Of a stretch of 64,000 nt of DNA, positions 21,058 to 32,800 are shown piece after piece (position 1 is the first letter of the stretch; each line of letters opens with the position of its first letter). The notes beneath the pieces were generated by a model. That model saw nothing but the letters and a program-made list of their open reading frames with translations. It searched no databases and was not told the origin of the DNA. The stretch is from Lonicera japonica (lineage: Eukaryota > Streptophyta > Magnoliopsida > Dipsacales > Caprifoliaceae): assembly GCA_021464415.1 (NCBI GenBank), contig CM038468.1, positions 42,843,001 to 42,907,000 of the forward strand, written 5' to 3'. A program made the translations under genes and the position numbers.

Positions 21058-22890
21058 TATGATTTGGTACTTGTTATAGAAACATTGATTTTCAACCATC
21101 AAGAATGCAACTTATTTTTTATGAGACTTGGTGCCATGATTATATTCTTAAAAAAAAAATTCTTGAAATCTCATGAAGTTATCTCAATAAATGAACTTTC
21201 TGCATTATTTGAATAGTCATAAGAACACTTACAATGTAGGGTTAAATGCATGGCCAGCCTGGCTTTACGAGGTGAGCAACCACACAAAGTCCAAGGTTTA
21301 AATAGAGACCAACTTTTATAAAATTAAGGGCTCAAAATTCTGGCCTCTAGTCTTTTTTGTTGACAATGAAAAGACCTAAATTTAAAGATCAAATTATTAG
21401 GGCCTAACTAATATAAAAGATGAAATTCTACTTGGTCAAGCTTTTAATCTTTTTAAAATAACTGTAACATTTCACACTAGCACATTACTCGTTAACCTTT
21501 GTGCCTCTTCTCCTTTCTCTCTCCCCAATTGTTGTTGAAAATCTATTAATTCTTTTTTTTTCTTTTTAGGAAAAAAATTGTCTTTTATTTATGTTAATTT
21601 TTTTAATCTTTAAAAAAGTGATATAAATGTTTTTAACATAATTATTTACATGATTAAGTTTAAAAAAGCATCATTTTAAATGTATTCTTTTAAATAATAA
21701 ATGAAAAGGTATCGTTATTTTTAATTGTTTGGGGTCCTATTTATTTTTATTTTTTGATGGAGCACTTTTGCCTCATTACTTGCATTGTTATTTAAGAAAC
21801 ATACCAAACTCTTTGAAGATAGATGTAGCGAAACATTATTATTATAACATCTTAACTAAATATTTTGTTCAAAATTCTTTTAATTTGTGTATTTTGAAGC
21901 CTAAATCTAGCAATACATGTTATCAAATTGAGGTTGTTTGAAAAATACAATTATCCAGCTTTATATTTTAATATTTTACGATTTTCATTTAAAATATAGC
22001 AGCATAATATGACTATTACACGTTATCTAGCATCACGTGTAGCTCACATATAACCAAAAAGGGAGGGGAGGAATTCGCTTAGAATTGTAGATCAGACCCC
22101 TCCCAGTAACACTAATGTTTTTCTTTTTTTCTTTTTTTGGGTCCCAACCCCCCAGTGATTGTCGCTGAATCAATTTAACGCAAGTACTAAAAAAATGAGT
22201 GTGCAATTTTACCCTTTTTTTGGGAAGAAACCTAAACCAAAACACAAAAATCTGCAGTTCACATGCCAGTTCCTAATATCTAAGAAGTTTTGGACAAAAC
22301 TTTGGTGTAATTGAGTTATTCTTTATGGCTAACGGGATCTACCATTGCTCTCTTTGTATATAGGAGATGACGTGCAAAAATACGATAAACAGTTTACTGT
22401 AGAGTAGAGACTTCAGATGCGGAATACAAGTATGTAATACCGAGTGTAAGCAGATGTTATGAATCAATGATATAGCCACATATAAGAACAATATCAAGCA
22501 AGATCGAAGTCAATTCTTGTGCTAAAAGAATAAAAGAGCACGGCTTAATTACGGCACATACTTGCAAGAAACTACACTTGTGCTAATCCAATGCAACTGA
22601 AACAAATCTAAGATCTACTAGTCCTGACTACGATCCCATATGTTGCAGACTTGCAGCATAAGCGTGCCTTCCAACAAAGAGAAATAAGCGTGCCTTCCAA
22701 CAAAGAGAAATTAAAAGGTTTTAGCTGAAGGAATGTAAGAAATATGGTTAGTGTTATTTACATTTATAGAAGTTATCCTTGCTTACAACATATCCACCCT
22801 TGAAATGACTCGTGCCCATGACGCTATTCATATCATACAAACATAGTTTTAATATCCGATCTTTAAATTTTTTGGACCCATTTCTTGAGT
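21058..22890. other. Intergenic, no clear gene
   Basis: PPR 3' flank followed by AT-rich sequence. A 26-bp tandem duplication ('aataagcgtgccttccaacaaagaga') sits at about 22662-22710. Open frames here (for example 21729-21941 and 22033-22245) have no family resemblance and low complexity, and are not called. Confidence 0.5.
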
Positions 22891-22892
22891 AC

Positions 22893-23026
22893 GGGTACCG
22901 GAGCTGGTTCCAGTTCACACTGGTGGAGGAGGTACCTTGAAGATCTAGGGATGCCAGCAGCAGAGCATTACAAGCTTAAAGGCTCCCATACTGTTTGGAG
23001 GGCAGGGGGCATAGATGCCAAATAAA
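22893..23026 (+). other. Possible terminal exon or exon fragment, unidentified
   Basis: After 'ggacccatttcttgag', a possible acceptor, one plus-strand frame runs TGTGAGSSSHWWRRYLEDLG then MPAAEHYKLKGSHTVWRAGG and IDAK, to TAA. The composition (Trp, His, Arg, Glu; few Lys/Asn/Phe runs) is unlike the surrounding AT-rich noise, and GC content rises here. I do not recognise the protein and found no upstream exon. It may be a captured gene piece or chance. Confidence 0.25.
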
Positions 23027-23395
23027 CATGACCCCCTATCTATCGTTGTAGATGATGTTCCTAGAAACGATTATGTTTTACGAACATCTTCGGTGGGGAG
23101 TAGCATAAATAACTGAGCCGGACTTCCTTGGAAGTAAATGAATAAATCTTATTAATATATATATATACATACTTAAATATATCCATATATTAGTAAAAAG
23201 ACCTTCAAATGGAAAGAATAAACCTTTTCTACTATATCTTCACAAAGTACAAGCCGACTGTTCGAGTTTTAACACAAAATCACGTAAAGAAAAAGGGGGA
23301 AACAAGGAAAATTAAGTACACTGACCTAATATAGCAAACGAAATATTTACATAGAGAACACATCGAGTTTTAACGGGCGAATGAAATGATGAATC

Positions 23396-24556
23396 CTAGA
23401 CTGGGGGTATGTTGGAGAAGGAGAAGCCTTTGTAACCCTTGTAGGCGTAGTACGCAATCCGTGTATAGTAGAACCCCGGGATGAACAAAATCGACCCCAA
23501 AATGGCAAAGGAGATCCCTTAGTAATAAGACATACAAGGAAAGAGAGGTTTATTAGTTTAATTAATTTAACCAAGTTCAGCATTAAGATGTATATCGAAC
23601 TTTCCAATTCAAATTGGAATCAAAGCAAAGTTGGTTCAAAATTTAAGCTACTTCTGCTCCAATTCCAATCTAAAAAATACACGTTATCAAAAAAGCATGG
23701 AATCAAAGCAAAGATAGTTCAAAAGATACGCTAATTTTGCTCCAATTTCAATCTTTAAATGAACATGGGAGATCTTCTTCTTTTTTGAAGAACAAAGCAA
23801 GACAAACCAAACTACAAAAGGGCCAAGAGAAGGGGCGGGAAACCGACACCCAGTCCAACGGCAATCTAAAACTAGAGACAGCAGACGTCACCCAGTGAGC
23901 CGCTCCATTAGCGGATCTGGGGAATTAGAGCAAAATTAGTTCAAACTCAAAGCTAATTTTGCTCCAAATCCTTTCTCAAAAAACATGGAATCATAGCAAA
24001 ATCAGTCCAAACTTTAAGCTAATTTTGCTCCAATTCCAATCTTAAAAACACATGGAAGATCAAAAAGCTTGGAATCAGAGCCAAATTAGTTCAACATTTA
24101 ACCTAACTTTGCTCCAAGAAAAAAAAAAGAGACGGAAGATCAAAAAACATGAAATCAGAGCAAAATTAGCTCAAAACTTAACCAATTTTGCTCCAAACCC
24201 AAACTCAAGTATCAAAAACCTTGGAATCAGAGCAAAATTAGTTCAAAATCTAACCTAATTGAGGTGCAATTCGAATCTTAAAAGAACATATATGGAATAA
24301 TAATAATGATGAAACTGGAGAAGAGAATGAATATATATATATATATATATAATTTACCGTGAGTTCTATCGCCGCCGACCTTGTTGACGGCCATAATGGT
24401 GCCGAAAATGAGGCCTAGGGTTCCAAAGACGAGGAGAGATAAAGCGAGGCCGATCTCTTTGATGGGAGGACGATTGCGTACTGTGAAAGAAGACGAGTCC
24501 ATCAATATATCGTCGTCGTCATCGGTAATTGAGAAGGCGTGGTCTACGTACGCCAT
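23396..24556 (-). CDS. TMEM230/TMEM134-family two-pass membrane protein
   Basis: There are two exons. Exon 1 (24556-24358) starts at the only sensible ATG and exon 2 (23517-23396) ends at TAG. The donor GTAAATT and acceptor ACTAAG are both good, and joining keeps phase (HG|IS). The product is 106 residues. It has an acidic N-terminal tail ([10 protein letters not shown], residues 11-20), TM1 at about 35-56 ([20 protein letters not shown]), the loop [13 protein letters not shown]2 at about 68-86 ([20 protein letters not shown]), and the C-terminal tail [19 protein letters not shown]. The pattern GGDR, then [17 protein letters not shown], and a final 'F..IP' motif is that of the eukaryotic TMEM230 family, endomembrane proteins linked in animals to vesicle traffic. 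The plant role is unknown. Length matches plant homologues. The 840-bp intron carries a minisatellite. Confidence 0.88.
23590..24275. repeat. Intronic minisatellite, ~80-90-bp units, about seven copies
   Basis: The unit is roughly 'catggaatca.agcaaaattagttcaaa.ttaagctaattttgctccaa.tc.aatct.aaaaa'. Copies start near 23618, 23697, 23930, 23988, 24068, 24150 and 24220, in head-to-tail order, with 5-20% differences by eye. Each unit contains a short inverted repeat (agcaaaattag / ctaattttgct) and could fold. About 150 bp of unrelated sequence (23775-23925) interrupts the array. It lies within the intron of the TMEM230-like gene and does not touch the splice sites. Confidence 0.85.
24331..24350. 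repeat. (AT)n microsatellite next to the splice donor
   Basis: A run of AT dinucleotides (about 10 units) lies 7 bases inside the intron of the TMEM230-like gene, counted from the donor at 24357. Confidence 0.9.
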
Positions 24557-24601
24557 TAATAATACCTCGATTAAGAGTCTGTGTTCTGTTCGATCGAATT
24601 G

Positions 24602-24640
24602 TTAGGGTTTGAGTTTTGAGTAGTTTTAGGATTAGGGTTT
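24602..24640 (-). promoter_or_regulatory. Two telo-box motifs upstream of the TMEM230-like gene
   Basis: TTAGGGTTT occurs at 24602-24610 and 24632-24640, 46 to 84 bases upstream of the minus-strand ATG (sense AAACCCTAA). This is probably within promoter or leader. The role is inferred. Confidence 0.5.
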
Positions 24641-24697
24641 GGTTGTGATTTTGAAGAATTTAATAAGGTAAAGAGAATAAGTAAATGTATATATGTA

Positions 24698-24724
24698 ATA
24701 ATAATAATAATAATAATAATAATT
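24698..24724. repeat. (TAA)n microsatellite
   Basis: About nine TAA/ATA units, in the promoter side of the TMEM230-like gene. Confidence 0.9.
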
Positions 24725-25235
24725 AGGTGGGTTCTTTACTTTTGCTTGTGCACAAATCCACACGGCGGGGGAATGGAGACTTTTCGGCAGGAAATGAAAC
24801 ACCAAAAAGAGAATACCCTCAAGTCTGTCCTTATCCTTATGATTCTTCTTTCAAAGTTTGATAAGGCCATCTTTAAATTTTTTATAAATTTATTTATATT
24901 TTATATGTTATTATATTTTTAATATATTTTTAAATATATTAAAAATATAATTATATAGATACAAAAGTTTTAAATAAAATTTCTTTAATGATATTATTTA
25001 TATCTTATTTGGCATTTATTTAAAAATAAGAGATAATTAATATATTTTTTATATTTAATGAGGAATGTGTCATGTCACATTAAAATTTTTCTATTATCAT
25101 TTAAAAAATTTTTCATGTGACTCAACTCTCACCTCACATAAAAATGGTTATAAAACATTTCATTGAAGCATATTTTTTTTTTCTATCATAAAAATTTGTA
25201 TGGATAGAAATGACCATTAGATATGACCTAAGCAA

Positions 25236-27096
25236 AGAATTTAGATCCTGCGTCTGACAGTACCCAATTTATTAAATAGAATGCTGACGTGGCTTGTCAA
25301 GATGAAAATTAATATACACCGTGGACATCAAAATACCCCATTTGACCACATGAGAAGCATGTGACATAAAAATGATGCCAAAAGCCTCTTTCCAATGTAA
25401 TTAGATGTTATATATAGAGAGAGAAAGAGAGGTGATAGTCGATGTAATTAGATATTAAGTTTGCTTTGTACTATTTAATTTTTTAAAAGTTGTATGCTTT
25501 TTATAAAGTTGTTTGTTTGATTGTCGATGTAAGATTTCATGTATTTTGTTAGTTTGTACCGCTCTCCCTCTATATAAGGAGCATTGTGTTGTATTGTTAA
25601 GGCATTCAACCCCTTGTAAAAAAACTCTCTCCGTAAGCTTTGTGTGTTCATCAATAAAATTATTAGTTTGCTCTCACATCTTTCTCTCCTTTAAGTTTAT
25701 GTATATACTTGTTTAAGATTTTGTTTATAACTACTTTTGTTCCTCCCTAACCCTCCACTTTCGACCCCATATTAAAAGTAGGGATAAAATCCTAGTTTTC
25801 TATTAATATATATATATATATATATATAAGCATATATACATGTGTGTGTGTAGAGAGAGAGATAGAGAGCTAAATACATATACATCAAAGAGAGCATCAA
25901 CAAAGGATTTATATGGGCAACTTTGCTTTTATGGTATGCCAACTGTGTTATGTACATCATGTATCAATTCAAACCCTAAAAGAAGATTTAGAGGATGTCA
26001 ATAAAGCTCAATATGTGTTTGTTTGAAAAATGTATGTAACTTTGAGTAGTTATTTGGTTTGACCCTCCTAAGTGCCCTAGTTCAAAACAAATAATCCTAG
26101 AATTGCTTAGAATGATCAATGAAATGGAAGAAGAAGCACAAAGGTTTAGAAGAAGAGAGAAATGGCTTAGTTGTTTTAATGGCTTTGTTTTTTGTAATTT
26201 TTCAGTTTTGGTGTGACATGCCCAAGTATGAAACAAATAAAGTTTAATTTCTTTGAAGTTTATATGATGGGAATGTAGAAATGTTTGTGGTTAAAATAGG
26301 TTTTTGTGGTTAAGATAAGAGGTGAAGTTATGTTTTGTAATGATGAATGAATGTATGTATCTGGTGGACTATATGAATAAAGTGAATCTTGCTATCCATT
26401 TTGAGTATTTTTGCAACTTCAATAAAACATAGCAAAGTCGACTTATAATCAAAATCCACCAAATGCATCAAAAGAGAGTAGCTTAAAACAAAACAAAACA
26501 AAGAAATACTTTTAATTAATTGAGGAAACAAAAAAATAAATTGATCCCACATTGTCACTTGCAAAGGGGGAATATATTTACGGACAAAATAGTGCAATAT
26601 AATATAAATACTCTACATTGAAAGCAACAATCCGATCATTTACAAGCTTTAAACAAGGAGAATAATACACTCTTTGCATTTACTTTACATCTACCAAAGC
26701 AATTACATGATATTATATATACGTGTGTATATATATACACATATAGAGAAAACATTAACACATTAAATATTTACTAAATACTTACCATATCTTGCACCTC
26801 AGTATCATTGGAGTATCATAAATACCTTGTGACTGAGCACATTTTGATTATGTTCCCCCTTGTTTGTATGCACAGAGCCACAAAAAAAAATCCTTAAAAA
26901 AAAGCCTTAATCTCAAACCAAGAGCAAAACAAAGCCTAATCTTAACCCTTATATCTATTGTTTCTCTCACATGCTTCTCACATGGTCAAACGGGGTATTT
27001 TGATATCCACAGTGTATATTAATTTCCACCTTAGCGCCACGTCAACATCCCATTTGATAAATTGGATACTTTCAGATGCAAGGTCTAAATTGCTTT
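25236..27096. mobile_element. Element with ~130-bp terminal inverted repeats, Mutator-like, non-autonomous
   Basis: The left arm (about 25236-25378) and the reverse complement of the right arm (about 26962-27096) align over some 130 bp. Shared blocks include 'aatttaga.c.tgc.tctga', 'aattaatatacac.gtgga', 'atcaaaataccccatttgac' and 'gtgagaagcatgtga', with roughly 80-85% identity by eye. Long TIRs enclosing about 1.6 kb point to a Mutator-like element. I could not fix a 9-11-bp target duplication. The interior has no transposase. It contains an (AT)n/(GA)n stretch at 25806-25865 and open frames without known domains (for example 25988-26236, minus). Confidence 0.75.
25806..25866. repeat. (AT)n, (GT)n and (GA)n microsatellite cluster
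   Basis: Consecutive AT, GT and GA dinucleotide tracts lie inside the long-TIR element. Confidence 0.85.
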
Positions 27097-29853
27097 ACTT
27101 ATAAAACTTTGGGGAAAGAATCAAGAAAATTGGAACATTAGGGAGTAAATTGATCATAAGGACATACTTTAGGTTGGTGGGTTTTTTTTTTCAAAAGAAA
27201 AAGTAGAGAAGTTAATTTGCGTACATCAAGGAGAAGAGGACGTTTTGTAGTGTATTTTACGAATAAGCTAATGCGAAATGTATATTTTATATATATGTAA
27301 TATAATATTTAATAATTTTTCACATAAAAATATATTATGCCATTTGGTTTAGTGATAAATAATTGTGTTTTTCATGTTGAAAGTCGTGAGTTTAAATGCC
27401 GCCTTTAGCTAGTCTTTATAGCAATTTTCGGCAGAGTAATTTGGTAATTTTGTGTATATACCAAAACTGGCACAAGAGGAGTAATTTGGTAATTTTGTTT
27501 ATATACCAAACTCTATGAACGTGTTTAATATATAGTATAGATATATAACTTAAGGAAAAAAAATTATTCAAAACTAAAAAGATTGGTTACTCGTATTGCC
27601 AAACAAAAACAAAAAGATTGATTACCCGTATTGTCAAAACAATTTTCTCTTGTTAGAGTAGAGTACATTAACCATAGGGTGACAATTTTAAAAATTGTAC
27701 AAAAGCTCACCACAAAACAAAATTAGCACGAAATTGACACGAGAATTTGTGTAAATGTGATCTTTTTCTTTTGTCTAGAGATTTTAACACAATGCCACGT
27801 CATGTTATTTTCATGTCTAAAGTTTGAAACAAAATTAGAGTCATGATGTGTTAATCCAGTTCTATTAAAGCATCTACAACATCTTAGTAAAACTTAAGTC
27901 TAAATTTGTAAATATACCATTAAGTTTCTTCACATGCTACAGCGGATATGGTACAAATATAGCCACACGAACTTAGCACACCCGTATAGTGCATAAGTTA
28001 ATTAAAAAAAATGTCATACGAGTAAAGTTTACTCGTACACTTCACTCGTATGACTCATAGGAGTAAAGCTTACATGTACGTTTTTTTTTTTTACCCATAT
28101 GACTCATACAAGTAATACACACCTATATGATTAAGATTTAGTGTAATAGTAAGTTTGCCCATCTTCTACCAGAACAAATTTGCCAATTAACTTTTGTCTA
28201 CTGTGGATCAATGAATGGTAAATTTATCATATTATTAAGATGCAGCAATGAAATCATATCGTGTTTAACTCAATAGTGTTTATGTTAGTTAAAAATAACA
28301 CGATATTGTGTCATATATTATAATTGGTATTTCTAAACTCTTTGATAATAAGACGGAGGGCTTTGGGCAAAGAGCAACTCAAAATTGACTTCAGTCCCAG
28401 TACTAAAAGACGTGACTTCAGGGGGGAAGGAATTCGTTTACTTCTTGAAAATGGCTTATGTAAGAACTAGTAGAAAGAAAGGAATTTGGAACAAAATAAG
28501 GCAGCATTGATAGACATCTTGTTTCTTGTTATAACGGGTTGTGTTAAGCAAAAATATAAATTACTACCTCTAGTTAAGGCATGAGTGTAGGTTGCTTCAT
28601 AATGATAGTCCAAAATCACATTGCAACCATATTTTTTAGTCACAATAAATTAGAGAAGGAAAATAAAATTTTAAATATATCGCACACTAGTACTCTTTAT
28701 GTAACATAGCATGTGTATATGGGGACAAAGCTGAGCTAAACTCTATAAAGAGTTTTCATTTATAATAAGTAATCATTTGGCAGGACAAGCATATGATTTA
28801 CTATCATTGAAATATTTGATCATTATTCACTCACTTAGAAGTGTTTTTAAATTCGTATAGTGAAATTCAAACCTAAACTAAATTTGAAAATTAGTTTTAG
28901 TTAAGTTTCTGAATCTTTTAAAGTAAAACTAAACTTTTTGATTGATTTTAAATCATTTAGTTTTTTTATTATTTTTTTTAAATATAGTAATCTAATATTG
29001 TTTCCCAGGTCTATGTAACCTTATATACATTGAGGTTGGATTATGGTGTTCAAGATTTCAACAAAAAGATCCCCTCTTTTCTTGTAATCTCATCTAAACT
29101 TGTGCAATTGAAATTGATTCTGTAATTCGCCAATCAAATTATTTGATTGTAAAGCAGTAAAAAACATATACACATTTTTGTGCCACTGGGTTCTTGCTAA
29201 CTACTAGTTAGGTTGAGAAGACTAGTTTGGTTGAGAAGACATTCATCATTATATTTGCCTGAATTTTATTCTTTACGTTTTTTATGTCTTAAGTATGTTA
29301 GGTGTGCATTTCTCATCTTGTATGAAGAAATTATTTAGTGTTGTTATGGCATTTATCATCTTGGAAAAGGATAACGGGATTCACTTAATTAAGTGTATAG
29401 GAAATAAAATCCAAGGAAGAGTAGGGGAACAATATTGAAAACACAAATCTTTCGGTAAATTAAAATCACGTTTAATTAATAAAATTAACCGGTTCCAACC
29501 TTATTAATTTATAGAGTTTTTACAATATATATATATACACATATATAAGGCACTTCATTTTTTGCATCTAAACACTCCACGTAAATACTGCTCAAACCAT
29601 GAGGAATAGGACCCCAATCAAGAAAACAACTCTCTCCATTCTACAACTCCAATTAGCGAGATAACCAGCAACCATATTATGGAAGCGATCTACTACTCAT
29701 CACATAGATCATATCTACAAATTTTCATAAAACAAGTTATTTATTTATCTCTCCAAATAGACATTCCACCTTTTCATTATAGAGAGGGATTCCTTTTTGT
29801 TAAAGAAAAACTAAGCAACAAGGAAAAAGCACAAAATCCAGCTTTCACACAAA
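27097..29853. other. Intergenic, no gene; decayed repeats
   Basis: AT-rich sequence throughout. A ~45-bp direct repeat ('gagtaatttggtaattttgt.tatataccaaa') lies at 27434-27510. At 27345-27415, 'ggtttagtgataaataattg' followed by 'cgtgagtttaaatgccgcc' looks like the 5' part of a tRNA-derived SINE. The last ~100 bp should contain the 3' UTR of the minus-strand methyltransferase gene, and AATAAA-like sequence occurs on that strand at about 29740. Confidence 0.5.
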
Positions 29854-32800
29854 TTAATCAACAAGAACAAAACCTCTCTTCAAATACTGTAAACAAGAGA
29901 ATGGCAAATTAAGCATACTCTCGACTTCAAGGGATTTGGACATAAAATTATTCATAGCCATATCTCTCTCCTTAAAACCTCTACACACAACAAGAGATGA
30001 GTTACAAACCCAAGGCGCAACCACGGTAAAAGCTAAACCAGAATCATTTCCTATTAGCACATCCCTATATGATTTACAAACTGAGGAAACATACCTTCCC
30101 ATTGGCAGAATCCCATGATGATCCAACGGTTCAGATCCATCCTCGTTCAATAGATCGGTATCCGAGTGAAGGTTCACCACGACCGTTCCGTGCTCAGGGT
30201 GGAGATGTTTCTCGAGGGCTAAGAGGAACGGGGATTGTGGGTCCCACAATTTGCGTGGGAAAATGTCTTCGCCATCATATGCGTCTATAAAGACCATGTC
30301 GTAGAGGGTGGATGTGGAGAGAATGAAGTTCTCCGCGTCTGCCTCGAATAGGTGGAGACGCTCGTGAACGCCTTTCCATAGGACTTCGTCGATCGGGTAG
30401 GGATTTGAGCGTGCACGGGCACCAGATGGGGTCATGAGTGAGAAAGAGGGGAACCCCATAGCTTGGATCGAGGCTGATATGACAAGAGGATCGATTTCGA
30501 CTATGTGAACAGCTGCACCTGTAGGGAGCATGAAATTCCAAGTCATATTGTCAGGGGGGAGGAGACAGAGAAAGAGAGAGAGATTGCTGTCCTAAATCCG
30601 ACCAGTTAATAACATAAGAACAATAATAAGAGATACGATGTTCAGAGTCCCATGAAACAATAGGCAGAAATTTAGGGGTGGCAATTTTCAACACGAATTT
30701 AGCGCCCTAGCGGGGTGATTGGGTATGATAGAACCCTTCACAAATTTGGGCTATCAACACCCACGAGATGCAATTAAGCAAATGGGTCACGCGACCCAGC
30801 TACAGGATTGGAATCGAATTTATGAACGAGCAACTATTATAAGCAATACCTTTCTCTTTTTTGATTCTTCCTCCACTCACCTCCACGGGTGAATGCAGTC
30901 TACTACACTCTTTATTGGCTACTGTAGTAGACCATATTATAGGTCATTTGGAAGTATAAGGAATAGGGGGATGGTTAATTACCATTATCTTTCAGTGAAT
31001 TAAGGATACCGCTCGAGCCTCTCACCCAAAAGGTGCTACACACAACATGAGCCATATTAGACTACCATTATTGTCACCAGTATACAACTTGATTGCCACT
31101 ACATTGCGCTCATTTCGAAGAGAAATAAATCCCAAATAATAGAATGCAGTAATCTTAATTTTCTATCATAGTATTAAATTAACTGAACATACCAGGTCAA
31201 TAAGCCAGCAAACCGAACAGCCAAACAAAATTTTGAACAGAAAAATGAAATATTAGGTTCCAGTCTCTCTTCACCAGCGTATATGTACAGATGCAACAAC
31301 AATGGTTTAAAAGAGGGCTTCTGTTTTCACAAAAGTAATTACAGCACGTTTGTTGATTCAAAAGCAATGATTGTAGGATCCATTTTCTGACTCATAGAGA
31401 CCGAATTAAGCAATTAAAAGTTTAGTTCTCTGACCTAAAATAGTTGAAGCCAAAAATAACGGCAGACTTCCTCCACCATGACCGATGCATAAAATGTTCA
31501 TTGTTTTCTTCCCAAATACAGCACTCTTGAGATCATAGTTACAACACGACACGGAGGCTAGCCCAGCAGATACCATACTCTTCAGATCTGCAAATGACAT
31601 TATAAGATCAAACAGACTTAAGAAGACAAAATAAAATAGAAGTGAAATTTACTAATCAACTAATCTGATTAGCTTCACTCCATACAACTGACAACAAAAC
31701 CGAGGTCCAAGCTATCAATATCAACAAATGGCACGTGACCGTCAGGACTCAGGATGAACACTTAATAATTATTATTGTTATTTTGATTACACAAATTTAT
31801 ATGGACAAGGAAGAGAGATATTACATTAGAAAACAACAGGAAGTATTCTAGACAAATCTGAAAGAAAAATAACAATGAAAAGAGAAAACAAAAAGAGCAA
31901 GAACTAAACCACCACAAAACTCTCAAAAACTGCATGCAAATCATATTAACATCAGGAACTTCAACCCCAGTCAACAAACACCGAAATAATCTAACTTAAA
32001 AAATGAAAAAAAGAAGCATACGTACCATCTGAAGTTAAGAAGCAATTATAAGCTGCTTTAAAACTCTTTCCTTTCTTGTGAGAAACAAATGGTGGTTCAA
32101 AACAGGTGATAAATAGGAAATTTGCTCCTCGAAGAGACACCAAAGAACATAGTCACATAAAATGTTTATAAGAAAAATGCAATCCTGACACGGCACAAAG
32201 AGAGGATGCAGACAATTAACAAATAAATAAATAAGAAGAGGGAGCTACAGCCAAATAGAATCAACAAGGCAACATCCTCTGTGGTCAAGGTTCCTGAGTC
32301 GGCAAACTTAAAGATTTAGGAACCAAAGAACCGAGCACACTCCATCATGACCCCTAAACTATACCATTTGTTTTAATATTATATGCCCTTAAATGAAATT
32401 GTGTCTTTTCACTGTATTGTGTCATTCTTTTTCTTAATATAAACTCCTACGATTAGAACATAAGGGGTAAAAAGGGAAATAACTGAACTGATGCAACTGC
32501 TGTTCCACTACCTCGCACAACACAAAGGTGTGATGCACCCGCTTCCGACCCATGGTCTGGTAATACACAGGCAACCAATGCTGCACCTCCAATCTTCACT
32601 CTTGCACCACTTTCACTTCTAACATGTAACTTCATTACAACTTTAGGTCTACAACTTGTGAAGCATAAAAATCTTGTGTAATTTGAAGAATCATATACAG
32701 TTTCCCTCTCTATCTTCCCCTTGTTTTCAATAGCTTAGTGCTCAAACTCAGCCAATTTAGTTGAATTATTATATTCATCTAAACTTCTCCAAGAAACTGG

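Noticed and set aside
23775..23925. GC-richer patch interrupting the minisatellite
   Set aside because: Possibly a transposon piece, but no ends, frame or family could be supported.
24381..24605. Plus-strand frame over TMEM230 exon 1
   Set aside because: Antisense shadow of a conserved exon; no family resemblance.
29936..30541. Open frames overlapping methyltransferase exon 4 in other frames
   Set aside because: Shadows of exon 4, which has clear SAM-methyltransferase motifs.
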